Below, piece after piece: positions 14,257 through 22,318 of a stretch of 64,000 bases of DNA (positions within the stretch are counted from its first letter, which is position 1; every line of letters begins with the position of its first letter). Under the pieces are notes generated by a model that had not been told where the DNA came from, did not search any database, and saw only the letters and a program-made list of their open reading frames with translations. The DNA comes from a virus. A program made the translations under genes and the position numbers. The stretch covers positions 1 to 64,000 of IMG/VR virus record IMGVR_UViG_3300028423_000356, one strand, 5' to 3'.

Positions 14257-14934
14257 ATGAAATCTTTTTGTATAACATACGACAATATAAATTCTAAGAA
14301 TAATTATAAATCTTTGGTGAATTCATCAGAAGTTGTTTTAAATAAATTTTTAGTTGAATCCTTTCCCGCAACAACTTTAAATAATGCGAAAATGTATGTT
14401 AACAAATATGCTCTTGAGTGGGGATGGCCAGAAAATAAAGAAGTTGCTGATATGACGCTGGGTATTATTAAAAAACCCTATGAAAAAAGAACTATAAATG
14501 ATTTAGTTTGCGAATCTTTAACACACTACAGAATATGGGATTATTGTGTCGAAACACAAGAAAGTGTATTGGTATTAGATAATTCTATGAGATTCACGAA
14601 AACTTTTGATCTTGAAGAAAAGACAATAAAGAAATATGATGTTATTGGTATAAATAATCCAAAATATTGTATGGAAGATTGGAGATTGTATTTGAATGAA
14701 ATAATAAAAAATAAAAATGATATCCAAATGGTTCCTTCCATAAATCCAGTTTATATTCCAAGAACTATCGCTTCTCCTAAATCATATATCGTCACACCAA
14801 AAGGTGCTGAAAAACTCTTACAAAATGCAGATGATAATGGATTATGGCCTGTTAACGAATCATTATCCAAACAAGTTTTGGGTAATGTTATGGTTACAAA
14901 GAAATTTTACACTAAACTAGATACGAGAAATTGA
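14257..14934 (+). CDS. glycosyltransferase family 25-like protein
   Basis: A 225-residue protein resembling GT25 (LPS-type galactosyl/glucosyl transferases). It shows ESLTHYRIWDYCVETQESVLVLDNSMRF, which corresponds to the family 'SHxxxW...vLilEDD' block, and the later TIASPKSYIVTPKGAEKLL (family 'gtaaYlvsp.gA..ll'). The canonical EDD is replaced by LDN, so activity is uncertain. It is the first of five neighbouring sugar-transfer-type genes. Confidence 0.65.
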   Translation: MKSFCITYDNINSKNNYKSLVNSSEVVLNKFLVESFPATTLNNAKMYVNKYALEWGWPENKEVADMTLGIIKKPYEKRTINDLVCESLTHYRIWDYCVETQESVLVLDNSMRFTKTFDLEEKTIKKYDVIGINNPKYCMEDWRLYLNEIIKNKNDIQMVPSINPVYIPRTIASPKSYIVTPKGAEKLLQNADDNGLWPVNESLSKQVLGNVMVTKKFYTKLDTRN

Positions 14935-14935
14935 T

Positions 14936-15589
14936 ATGATAAATTATGTTATTACAATATTTGAATTAGAAGAATCAGTTAAAGTTGCTGAAAGATGTAT
15001 TCAATCAGGTAAGAAGTTCAATATTAATATTGATAAATTTGAAGCTTGTACACCTCAAGACAACCCAAGAGAATATTTAGAAAGTGAGGGGATTGATTAT
15101 AATAATATTATGACAAGAGTATCAAGAAGTGATAATGTATTATCTTGTTTTGTGTCACACTATCAATTATGGAAAAAATGTGTGAAATTAAATGAAGAAA
15201 TAACTATATTTGAACATGATGCTGTGATTAAGTCCAATATACCAAATGATTTGGATTATAAAGGTTGTATTAATTTGGGGCAACCATCTTGGGGTAGATT
15301 TAATATACCTAAGCGAATGGGAGTGAATAAATTATCATCAAAAGATTGTTTTCCTGGTGCTCATGCTTATAGAATAAAACCTGAATGTGCCAATGAGATG
15401 ATAGAGAAATCAAAAAAATATGCAAAACCAGTTGATACATTTTTAAATAATGAAAACTTCAATTTCCTTGAAGAATATTATCCTTGGCCTGTAATCGCAG
15501 ATGATTATTTCACTACAGTTCAAAAAAATAATGGAACACGTGGTAAAAATAATTATAGGAAGTTGGGTAATAAATATAGAATAATATAG
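14936..15589 (+). CDS. glycosyltransferase family 25-like protein
   Basis: A 217-residue GT25-like protein: NYVITIFELEESVKVAERC at the N-terminus, SCFVSHYQLWKKCVKLNEEITIFEHDAVI (SH..LW..., with the acidic EHDA at the nucleotide-sugar/metal site) and FPGAHAYRIKPECANEMI. It is a close paralogue of the next gene and a distant one of the previous. A virion, LPS or modified-base target is possible; nothing in the sequence decides. Confidence 0.75.
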   Translation: MINYVITIFELEESVKVAERCIQSGKKFNINIDKFEACTPQDNPREYLESEGIDYNNIMTRVSRSDNVLSCFVSHYQLWKKCVKLNEEITIFEHDAVIKSNIPNDLDYKGCINLGQPSWGRFNIPKRMGVNKLSSKDCFPGAHAYRIKPECANEMIEKSKKYAKPVDTFLNNENFNFLEEYYPWPVIADDYFTTVQKNNGTRGKNNYRKLGNKYRII

Positions 15590-15598
15590 GTATATGAT

Positions 15599-16249
15599 AT
15601 GAAAAACTATGTGATAACAATTTTAAGTAATGAAAAATCTGTTAAAGTTGCTGAAAGATGTATTGAATCGGGTAATAAATTCGATATTGATATTAAAAAG
15701 TTTAAAGCAATAACACCCAAGGACAATCCACATGCAATGATGATGCAGGAATCCATTAATCCCTATGATTTTAATAATGACAAATATTCACGTATAGAGA
15801 ATATGCAATCTTGCTTTTTATCACACTATTTTTTATGGAAAAGGTCTGTTGAATTAAATGAAGAAATAACTATATTTGAACATGATGCTGTTATAGTTGA
15901 TAACATACCCAATATCGAATTTAAAGGGTGTGTGAATTTCGGTAGACCATCTTATGGTAAATTTGTCACACCTAAAAACGGAATTCAAAAATTGGTATCG
16001 AAACAATATTTTCCTGGTGCACACGCTTATCGTGTAAATCCTGAAGGTGCAAAAAAGTTAATTGAGAGGTCTAAAATAAAATCTGGTCCTGCGGATGTCT
16101 TTTTACATAATATGAACTTTAATTTCCTTGAAGAGTATTATCCTTGGCCAGTGATAGCAGATGATAGTTTCACAACTATACAAAAAGAGACAGGTTGTCT
16201 TGCTAAACACAATTATCAGAAAGATAAAAACAGTTTTCAAATATTATAG
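15599..16249 (+). CDS. glycosyltransferase family 25-like protein (paralogue)
   Basis: A 216-residue protein aligning end to end with the preceding gene: VAERCIESGNKFDIDIKKFKA, SCFLSHYFLWKRSVELNEEITIFEHDAVI, FPGAHAYRVNPEGA and NFNFLEEYYPWPVIADDSFTT. The pair is a tandem duplication that has diverged. The EHDA motif is kept, so it is probably active. It starts nine bases after the previous stop. Confidence 0.75.
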   Translation: MKNYVITILSNEKSVKVAERCIESGNKFDIDIKKFKAITPKDNPHAMMMQESINPYDFNNDKYSRIENMQSCFLSHYFLWKRSVELNEEITIFEHDAVIVDNIPNIEFKGCVNFGRPSYGKFVTPKNGIQKLVSKQYFPGAHAYRVNPEGAKKLIERSKIKSGPADVFLHNMNFNFLEEYYPWPVIADDSFTTIQKETGCLAKHNYQKDKNSFQIL

Positions 16250-16260
16250 GAGAATAGATT

Positions 16261-16959
16261 ATGAAAGTATCAGTAGTATGTGTATTCTGGGGTGATAAAT
16301 TTTCCTTAGATTACGTTTACAATCTTAAATCTATGGTGGAGAGGAATACCACTGTAGAACATGAATTTGTATGTTTTACCGACAGAGATGATATTCCTGG
16401 TGTTAAAACTAAAAAACTTGTAAATGGTTTAAAGGGGTGGTGGAACAAATTACAAATATTTGATAGAAGACATAATTTAAATGAAAGAGTTGTGTTTTTT
16501 GATTTAGACACTGTTATAGTTAACAACATTGATTGGTTAATGGAATGGAATGGTTTGTTTATGGGTATTGAAGACTTAGGTGCAACAAATCCACACCAAC
16601 CACATCTAAAAAATAGACTACAATCACCCATTTTAGCATTTGATTATAATAAAAATCATGATATATGGTCACATTTTATTAAAAACTTAGATAAAATATT
16701 GATAACATATAGAGGTGATGGTGAGTATCTTCATGGTGTTATACCACAGAGTCGTAGGGTTCTTTTACAGAATGTTTTTCCAGATAAAATAAAGTCTTAT
16801 AAGTATCATGTATATCCTAACAAACCAAATGAAAAAACATCCATTGTTTGTTTTCATGGTAGACCCAGTATTATACAAGCAATGAGTGAAACTGTTAGAA
16901 CTCCTATGAGAATATATGAACCACAAAAATGGATAAAGGATTATTGGAAAAATGAGTAA
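16261..16959 (+). CDS. GT-A type glycosyltransferase-like protein
   Basis: A 232-residue protein. VSVVCVFWGDKFSLDYVYNLKSMVERN starts a GT-A Rossmann-like domain; the DxD metal site is FFDLDTVIV (about residues 78-86), followed by a late CFHGRPSI that would contact the sugar nucleotide. AGGAG precedes the start. It overlaps the next gene by eight bases, so the two are translated together. Confidence 0.7.
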   Translation: MKVSVVCVFWGDKFSLDYVYNLKSMVERNTTVEHEFVCFTDRDDIPGVKTKKLVNGLKGWWNKLQIFDRRHNLNERVVFFDLDTVIVNNIDWLMEWNGLFMGIEDLGATNPHQPHLKNRLQSPILAFDYNKNHDIWSHFIKNLDKILITYRGDGEYLHGVIPQSRRVLLQNVFPDKIKSYKYHVYPNKPNEKTSIVCFHGRPSIIQAMSETVRTPMRIYEPQKWIKDYWKNE

Positions 16960-17557
16960 GAAAGTAGCACATATAATTGGAAATGGAGACCAATCTGTAC
17001 TTTATAAAAACTCTCCAGGTATTAAGTTAACTTGTAATTTACCACCATTTGATATTAAAGATGTGTTTGCAACATTTATTGTAGATTTTAAAATGTGTCG
17101 CGCACTTGCAGAAGGTAGTGTAAATTTAGATAGTTACAATTGGATTATGGGATTTAGACCAAAAACATATTGTGAAAAGGTTAACCATCCTTTCTATGTG
17201 AAAAACGCACATAGAATAAGAGGTTTTTATCTAGATTTACCACAGTATGCTGGAAATTACACTAACTTTAACTGTGGTATGATGGCCACACATTTTGCGG
17301 CAAATAAACTAAAAATAGATGAAATACATTTATATGGATTCGATTCTCTTTTTGATAAACAGATGAGAAGTTATACTGATTTGGTCTTAAACTCTGATAG
17401 AAGTGTTAGTAACAACAAAAGATTATTTGATAATTGGGCACCAATATGGGAAAATATATTCAAAGAGTTTCCTACAACTAAATTTGTTTTACACCATATA
17501 CATAAAAATATTAAAATAGACTTACCTGAAAATGCAACTGTGAAAGTTCATAAATAA
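16952..17557 (+). CDS. conserved protein of the sugar-transfer cluster, possibly sialyltransferase/DUF115-like
   Basis: A 201-residue protein starting KKVAHIIGNGDQSVLYKNSPGIK, a nucleotide-binding-like loop, with NCGMMATHFAANKLKIDEIHLYGFDSLF in the second half. That layout (GxGxS..., then an 'xxAxxLGxxxIxLxGxD' helix-strand) resembles the GT42 sialyltransferase and DUF115 groups. No catalytic residues can be confirmed. It closes the cluster; a terminator follows. Confidence 0.5.
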   Translation: MSKKVAHIIGNGDQSVLYKNSPGIKLTCNLPPFDIKDVFATFIVDFKMCRALAEGSVNLDSYNWIMGFRPKTYCEKVNHPFYVKNAHRIRGFYLDLPQYAGNYTNFNCGMMATHFAANKLKIDEIHLYGFDSLFDKQMRSYTDLVLNSDRSVSNNKRLFDNWAPIWENIFKEFPTTKFVLHHIHKNIKIDLPENATVKVHK

Positions 17558-17583
17558 AATTAAAAAAAAGTTAATAATATTAC

Positions 17584-17610
17584 AAAGGGGGTTGAATACT
17601 CCCTTTTTTT
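17584..17610 (+). terminator. rho-independent terminator
   Basis: AAAGGGGG (17584-17591) pairs with CTCCCTTT (17599-17606, one G-T) around TTGAATA, and the stem runs into TTTTTTT. It ends the sugar-transfer cluster transcript. Confidence 0.85.
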
Positions 17611-17643
17611 ATTCTATATATCATTTATTAGAAGGAATATAAA

Positions 17644-17847
17644 ATGATTATAAATGCAAATGACAGTGATAGTTTGAATAACCCTTGTGATGATATAAGT
17701 GATAAAATAGGAGAATGGTTGAATGTCAAAGAAAAGAAAAACAAGTCAGAAAACGATGAATTTAAATTGGATACAAATAGACCAAATGATATGGAACCAA
17801 ATACAATATTGGGATGGATCTTTGGGAAAAAAGATGGAAATCAATAA
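17644..17847 (+). CDS. hypothetical protein
   Basis: A 67-residue acidic, probably flexible protein (MIINANDSDSLNNPCDDISDKIG...). AAGGAATATAAA precedes the start. It carries one Asp-Ser-Asp. It overlaps the next gene by 14 bases. Function unknown. Confidence 0.5.
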   Translation: MIINANDSDSLNNPCDDISDKIGEWLNVKEKKNKSENDEFKLDTNRPNDMEPNTILGWIFGKKDGNQ

Positions 17848-18010
17848 TATTATAATGGATACCTTTGGGTGGGATGAAAGACAAACTAAGGTTGCAACTG
17901 AACCATTATTCAAAAGATATATGAAATTTAATAATATTGAAGTGAAAAAACCTATAAAGGAACAATGTGAACAAAGTAATGATGGGACATTAGATGTGTT
18001 TTTTCAATGA
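17834..18010 (+). CDS. hypothetical small protein
   Basis: A 58-residue protein (MEINNIIMDTFGWDERQTKVATEPLF...) ending GTLDVFFQ. ATG 17834 is preferred because the in-frame region before it is a shadow of the previous gene. GGAAAAAAG lies upstream. The Trp/Phe-rich middle and KRYMKFNNIEVKKPIKEQC suggest a folded small protein, but no family is recognised. Confidence 0.5.
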   Translation: MEINNIIMDTFGWDERQTKVATEPLFKRYMKFNNIEVKKPIKEQCEQSNDGTLDVFFQ

Positions 18011-18016
18011 TTACTA

Positions 18017-18045
18017 TTGACTTTTAAGTGAAATGATACTATATT
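18017..18045 (+). promoter_or_regulatory. sigma70-like promoter
   Basis: TTGACT (18017-18022), 17 bases, TATATT (18040-18045) within ATACTATATTAT, 25 bases before the next gene. Confidence 0.85.
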
Positions 18046-18070
18046 ATATAATAGAACAGGAGAAATAGTA

Positions 18071-18634
18071 ATGAATATTTTTATATTAGATGAGAATCCA
18101 ATCAAAGCAGCACAGTTACAATGTGATAAACATATAGTTAAAATGATTGTAGAATCTGCTCAAATGTTATCAACTGCACATAGGATGTTAGATGGTAGAA
18201 TGGTAAAGAGACCTTCCAAATCAGGTAAAACTTGGGTGAAATACTATTTACATCCAAATGAACATATGGAAACAAATTTATATAAAGCAGTTCATTTCGG
18301 TCATCCTTGCACTGTGTGGACTATGGAATCTAATATGAACTATAAGTGGCATTATGAACACTTTAAAGCATTGTTACAAGAATATACTTATAGATATAAT
18401 AAGGTTCATAAATCTTCTGAATTACTACCCATTTTAAAGAAAATACCAGTAAACATACCAAAGACAAGTAATTTAACACCTTTTAAACTGGCAATGGGTT
18501 CAAATCCAGAATGTATGTTAGAAAACCCAGTTGAATCGTACAGGGCATTCTACCAAACAAAACAAAAAAGATTTAAAATGGTTTGGTCAAAAAGATCTGT
18601 TCCTAATTGGTTTAATCAGTTAGAGTTAGTATAA
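18071..18634 (+). CDS. conserved marine-phage protein, possible pyrimidine-dimer glycosylase-like
   Basis: A 187-residue protein: MNIFILDENPIKAAQLQCDKHIVKMIVESAQMLSTAHRML, then HPCTVWTMESNMNYKWHYEHFKALLQEYTYRYNKVHK, and VESYRAFYQTKQKRFKMVW...RSVPNWF at the end. This is a well-conserved family in T4-like marine phages, sometimes annotated with pyrimidine-dimer DNA glycosylases; the conserved His/Lys cluster near the N-terminus (CDKHIVKM) would suit such chemistry. I cannot confirm it from sequence alone. GGAGA precedes the start and a promoter drives it. Confidence 0.65.
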   Translation: MNIFILDENPIKAAQLQCDKHIVKMIVESAQMLSTAHRMLDGRMVKRPSKSGKTWVKYYLHPNEHMETNLYKAVHFGHPCTVWTMESNMNYKWHYEHFKALLQEYTYRYNKVHKSSELLPILKKIPVNIPKTSNLTPFKLAMGSNPECMLENPVESYRAFYQTKQKRFKMVWSKRSVPNWFNQLELV

Positions 18635-18644
18635 GGAGAATATA

Positions 18645-18905
18645 ATGTTGTTAGCAATAGATATGTTAAAAGACTTTAATGATTCTTTGTCAAATGAAGA
18701 TAATTGGAATGAAAATGGTCCTATAATATGGGACAAAGTATATGAAGAATTAAAAGAAAAGTATAAAGATAAAAATGAAAAAGAAGTAAAAGAAGTATTC
18801 AACTCCTTTAAAGAAGTTACAGACAGTATATTGGGTATAGGTGTATTCAATGATATTACATATGAAGACTATGTTTGTTTTATAAAAGGTGAAGATACAA
18901 TATAA
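18645..18905 (+). CDS. hypothetical protein
   Basis: An 86-residue acidic helical protein (MLLAIDMLKDFNDSLSNEDN..., ELKEKYKDKNEKEVKEVFNSF). AAGGAG precedes the start. It ends 12 bases before the next gene. Function unknown. Confidence 0.55.
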   Translation: MLLAIDMLKDFNDSLSNEDNWNENGPIIWDKVYEELKEKYKDKNEKEVKEVFNSFKEVTDSILGIGVFNDITYEDYVCFIKGEDTI

Positions 18906-18917
18906 TATTGGAGAATA

Positions 18918-19178
18918 ATGATGTTTAGAATATATTTCACACCTAGATTTTATGGATTAAGTTTGTTTTACTTGATAATTCAAAATCAATGGCACTTACC
19001 ATTTATAGAGGGTAAACCAAATATAAGTCGAATAGAAGACATGTTAACAATAGAAAGTTTAAGAAATAACATTTATCCAGTTTCAAAAGAAGATTATGAA
19101 TATGCAATAAACATGATAGAATGTTTAGGTGAAGATGGACTAGATGAAGATAGTGATGGTTTCAGATACTTTGAATAA
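18918..19178 (+). CDS. hypothetical protein
   Basis: An 86-residue protein (MMFRIYFTPRFYGLSLFYLIIQ...), with a hydrophobic N-terminal third and an acidic end (DGLDEDSDGFRYFE). GGAG lies seven bases before ATG 18918; the next codon is also ATG. Function unknown. Confidence 0.55.
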   Translation: MMFRIYFTPRFYGLSLFYLIIQNQWHLPFIEGKPNISRIEDMLTIESLRNNIYPVSKEDYEYAINMIECLGEDGLDEDSDGFRYFE

Positions 19179-19193
19179 CATAGGAGTTTTACA

Positions 19194-19595
19194 ATGTTTA
19201 AAAGAAAATATCAATGGCCCTATAATGATAAATTGGGTACGGTTAGTGTAAATTATGAAGATGGGGTAATAGAAGAAATTGATTTAATAGTATCTTCTAA
19301 AAAACCTAAAAAAGCAATGTATAAACACACCCATTATAATAATGATGGCACTAAAATAATGGAATTCACAACTGACATAGAAAATAATTTGAGACCAGTT
19401 ATTAAAAACCCATCCGAAAAGGAACACCTTGCTGGTGTAACTTATGGGTATAATAACAATGTTGTATCAGAGACATTTATGTGTAATGTATGGAGTGGAT
19501 TACTTAAAAGAGAATGGATTGTTTCTAAAATAAATTATTATGATGAACAGGGTAATTTTATAGAATCAGAAAATAACATAAGCTCACTGTTTTAA
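19194..19595 (+). CDS. hypothetical protein
   Basis: A 133-residue, beta-rich sequence (KLGTVSVNYEDGVIEEIDLIVSSKKP...) of unknown function. AGGAG precedes the start. No known domain is recognised. Confidence 0.55.
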   Translation: MFKRKYQWPYNDKLGTVSVNYEDGVIEEIDLIVSSKKPKKAMYKHTHYNNDGTKIMEFTTDIENNLRPVIKNPSEKEHLAGVTYGYNNNVVSETFMCNVWSGLLKREWIVSKINYYDEQGNFIESENNISSLF

Positions 19596-19610
19596 AATAA
19601 GGTATTGAAA

Positions 19611-19934
19611 ATGTATAATAGAAAAATAGAAATTGAAATTGAAAGTTTTCTTCAACCAAATAATATTGTTAAATATGAATTATATGGTCTTGTGGGACAT
19701 TCATCTTTAAAATCAGTAGAAAAACACCCAGTTGAGTATGGAACTGTTAGAATGATAGGAGAAAATCCAATATATGTTTATCATATCAATAAAATAAGAT
19801 ATGGTTTTTTAAATTTAAAAGTCAGATATGAAATACACTGGAAATATTTAATGGCGGAATATTATTATAATAGAAGAGAAGAATATCCAGATTTTAATTA
19901 TGTCGATTATATCGACTCTATTAAATGGAAATAA
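19611..19934 (+). CDS. hypothetical protein
   Basis: A 107-residue protein rich in Tyr and Glu (MYNRKIEIEIESFLQPNNIVK..., YHINKIRYGFLNLKVRYEIHW). ATG 19611 is used; an in-frame TTG at 19605 is less likely. TAAGGTATT lies upstream. Function unknown. Confidence 0.55.
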   Translation: MYNRKIEIEIESFLQPNNIVKYELYGLVGHSSLKSVEKHPVEYGTVRMIGENPIYVYHINKIRYGFLNLKVRYEIHWKYLMAEYYYNRREEYPDFNYVDYIDSIKWK

Positions 19935-19937
19935 TAT

Positions 19938-19945
19938 TATAAATA
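19938..19945 (+). promoter_or_regulatory. T4-type late promoter
   Basis: TATAAATA at 19938-19945, 20 bases before the aldolase-like gene. It is the first clear plus-strand late box in the window and suggests late expression of the aldolase-like, secreted and M15 peptidase genes. Confidence 0.7.
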
Positions 19946-19964
19946 ATACTAAAAGGAATGTAAA

Positions 19965-20777
19965 ATGTCACTATTCATTTTAAATTTAGACCACCAAAAT
20001 GAAGAACAAGAAAAGTTAATCAATAACTATGGTATTAAATCATATACTGAAAAAACTCTTAAAACACATACACACAATTTCAAATCACGTATAGTCGATT
20101 CTGGTGTTTTATCAAAAACAGGTGTTAACTATGTAACATTGGATAAAGATTCTGTTCATAAAGGACTACATGAAAAATTAAAGGAACAGAAGATATTATC
20201 ATTTTTAAGAATTGATAACAAACACTTACCATCAGGTATCCCTGAAAAGATTAATTATGAAGATGAGATAAGGTTTGCTAAAAATAATGGTATTGTTGGT
20301 ATTAAAGTAACTTTTTACATAGATAACATTGATGCGATTGATATGATTACAAATATCGCCAATTTCTATGGTAATATGGCTCGAAGAGAGAAAATAATTC
20401 CAATTTTAGAATTTAACGTAAGAAAAGAGTTTGAAGACAAATCTTATAGAGAAGAAGAATTATTCAAAAATTTGTTTAATAAACTTTATTATGTATTGTT
20501 TGACTCAATTATAATTTTCTCATTACCAGAAAATAAAGGTGTTTATGATGACATTAACAGATATAAAAGAGTTAAATGTGTTTTTGGAAATGATTTCGAA
20601 CAAGAAAAATCATCATATGTTGAAAACATCAACGGTAACAAGATGGAAGTATCAGTAAAAAATACTGTATTAGAAAACTTAAAAGTGAATTTGACAGATG
20701 AACAATTTGCAAGAACACTTGAAAACAATATTCTTCATATAAAAAACAATAAAGAAGATGTTTATTTTGAAGATTAA
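19965..20777 (+). CDS. class I fructose-bisphosphate aldolase-like protein, probably catalytically inactive
   Basis: A 270-residue protein that, from memory of the family, follows bacterial single-chain class I FBP aldolase: ILSFLRIDNKHL for the 'vPFLKvDKGL' strand, RFAKNNGIVGIKVTF for 'A.e.GifGtKmR', YGNMARREKIIPILEFNV for 'ii..gl.PIiEPEV', then FSLPENKGVYDDI and an Asn/Asp-rich loop before the terminal helices (DEQFARTLENNILHI). The Schiff-base lysine strand 'lKLTiP' reads IIIFSLP, so the catalytic Lys is missing; the DKG lysine is Asn. The phosphate-binding Ser/Gly loop is replaced. A structural or regulatory role is more likely than catalysis. Confidence 0.6.
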   Translation: MSLFILNLDHQNEEQEKLINNYGIKSYTEKTLKTHTHNFKSRIVDSGVLSKTGVNYVTLDKDSVHKGLHEKLKEQKILSFLRIDNKHLPSGIPEKINYEDEIRFAKNNGIVGIKVTFYIDNIDAIDMITNIANFYGNMARREKIIPILEFNVRKEFEDKSYREEELFKNLFNKLYYVLFDSIIIFSLPENKGVYDDINRYKRVKCVFGNDFEQEKSSYVENINGNKMEVSVKNTVLENLKVNLTDEQFARTLENNILHIKNNKEDVYFED

Positions 20778-20819
20778 TTGATTTTATATCATTTATATTA
20801 TGAAAAAGGTGAAGATATT

Positions 20820-21233
20820 ATGAAAATATTAAGTTTTATAATTGTTTTTATGTTGTTCGCAAAACCAACATACTCAAACGATTTTAATTTGTCAATAAAT
20901 GTGAATGTGACCGATCACTTGTTTTTTAAAAAGGATTATAATGAAAAACACATATCATTAGAATATGAAAATGATAATTTAATGATGGGTATTTACAACA
21001 ATTCATTTAATGATTTGACTTATTATTTTGGTAAAAGATATATTATAAATGATACAAATAATATTGATTTTATAGGATTAATTGGATACAATGATGGTAT
21101 TTTACCAACTATTAAATACAATATGAAATACAAAAATAATACGTTTTTCATTTCACCTGCAGTTGAAAGAGTAGACGAAAAATATAAACTTGGTGTGTTA
21201 GTTGGTTTGGGTATAAATATATTTAAATATTAA
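20820..21233 (+). CDS. exported beta-rich protein
   Basis: A 137-residue protein with a signal peptide (MKILSFIIVFMLFAKPTYS, likely cut after TYS). The mature part alternates aromatic and polar residues (HISLEYENDNLMMGIYN, LTYYFGKRYII, FFISPAVERV) and ends GVLVGLGINIFKY with a C-terminal aromatic residue, as in small outer-membrane beta-barrels. ATG 20820 is chosen because GGTGAAG lies just upstream and the signal begins there. Being next to the M15 peptidase gene, it may act at the host envelope late in infection. Identity unknown. Confidence 0.6.
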   Translation: MKILSFIIVFMLFAKPTYSNDFNLSINVNVTDHLFFKKDYNEKHISLEYENDNLMMGIYNNSFNDLTYYFGKRYIINDTNNIDFIGLIGYNDGILPTIKYNMKYKNNTFFISPAVERVDEKYKLGVLVGLGINIFKY

Positions 21234-21244
21234 GGAGAAGAAAA

Positions 21245-21715
21245 ATGTCATTCGTATTTTCACAAAATTCATTAGATAATTTGGAAGGTGTGCATCCAGA
21301 TTTAGTAAAAGTAGCACATAGAGCACTTGAATTGACTAAAGTTGATTTTGGTGTAACTTGTGGTTTAAGAACAATTGAAGAACAAAGAGAGTTATATAAA
21401 ACTGGGGCTTCCAAAACAATGAAATCTAATCATTTAAAACAAGAGGATGGATATTCTCATGCGGTTGATGTATTAGCTTATATTGGTTCAAGACACTCTT
21501 GGGAATTAAACTTATATGATAACATTGCAGACGCATTCGCTCAATCGGCAAGAGAATATGGTGTTCCTATTCGTTGGGGTGCAGCATGGAATGTTCCTGA
21601 TATTACTAAATGGAATAGTAGTATGGAAGATGCTATGATGCATTACATTGATACTAGACGTTCACAGGGTAGAAGACCCTTTATTGATGGACCACACTTT
21701 GAATTGAGATATTGA
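21245..21715 (+). CDS. M15-family peptidase, likely endolysin (L-Ala-D-Glu / VanY type)
   Basis: A 156-residue protein of the M15 peptidase family that cuts peptidoglycan stem peptides. It has CGLRTIEEQRELYKTGASKTMKSNHL (RT..EQ..LY, SxH with H63), HAVDV (Asp75) and IRWGAAW, and the terminal DGPHFEL with the third zinc ligand H151. Between H63 and Asp75 there are about five extra residues (KQEDGY) relative to the common SRHLTGHAVD form. No signal peptide is present, so release would need a holin. AAGGAG precedes the start. Confidence 0.88.
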   Translation: MSFVFSQNSLDNLEGVHPDLVKVAHRALELTKVDFGVTCGLRTIEEQRELYKTGASKTMKSNHLKQEDGYSHAVDVLAYIGSRHSWELNLYDNIADAFAQSAREYGVPIRWGAAWNVPDITKWNSSMEDAMMHYIDTRRSQGRRPFIDGPHFELRY

Positions 21716-21729
21716 TTAAAGGATATATT

Positions 21730-22143
21730 ATGAAAAAATTTATTAACTTTATTGAACAAAAAGAAATGAGTTGTCCCTTGGCAACACAGGATTTAGAATT
21801 AAACACAAAAAATAGAAACAAATCTATTAAATCTGACCATATACAATATGGTCCATTAAATGTAGATGAACCTGGTGACTTCTGGGAAGATATTGCTGAA
21901 TTTTGGGATACTACGGTATCTGCTGCAAAAAAATCTAAATGCTCTAACTGTGTTGCCTTTGACATATCTGAAAGAATGAAGGAATGTTTACCTGGTGAAA
22001 CTTCTGATGATGATGGAAAATTGGGATATTGTTGGATGCACCACTTTAAATGTCATTCAGAAAGATCTTGTAGAACATGGGCAAAAGGTGGTCCAATAAA
22101 AGATGATGAAGTATCATACAATTGGCAAAAGAAGAATAAGTGA
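21730..22143 (+). CDS. conserved Cys/His-rich T4-like phage protein
   Basis: A 137-residue protein conserved in marine T4-like phages. After a short helix come MSCPLATQDLELNTKNRN, IQYGPLNVDEPGDFWEDIAEFW, then a Cys/His cluster: CSNCVAFDIS, MKECLPG, GYCWMHHFKCHSERSCRTWAKGG. About seven cysteines and three histidines could bind zinc or an iron-sulfur cluster. The role is unknown. ATG 21730 is used; the in-frame TTG at 21712 overlaps the peptidase stop. Confidence 0.7.
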   Translation: MKKFINFIEQKEMSCPLATQDLELNTKNRNKSIKSDHIQYGPLNVDEPGDFWEDIAEFWDTTVSAAKKSKCSNCVAFDISERMKECLPGETSDDDGKLGYCWMHHFKCHSERSCRTWAKGGPIKDDEVSYNWQKKNK

Positions 22144-22153
22144 GGATTATATT

Positions 22154-22318
22154 ATGAACTTAGATAAAATAGCAAAAGAATTAGTTAACACTGGTGTAAT
22201 GGAAACAGAAATAAAAAACACTGAAAAATTAGAAGATGGTATTAGAGTAACAACTTACACCATTAAATTTTCTAAGAATGATTATCAGTGGTATACTTCA
22301 TCAAAGGTGTACAAATGA
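22154..22318 (+). CDS. hypothetical small protein
   Basis: A 54-residue protein (MNLDKIAKELVNTGVMETEIKN...). TGAGGA precedes ATG 22154; in-frame codons from 22103 are inside the previous gene. It overlaps the next gene by ATGA. Function unknown. Confidence 0.55.
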   Translation: MNLDKIAKELVNTGVMETEIKNTEKLEDGIRVTTYTIKFSKNDYQWYTSSKVYK

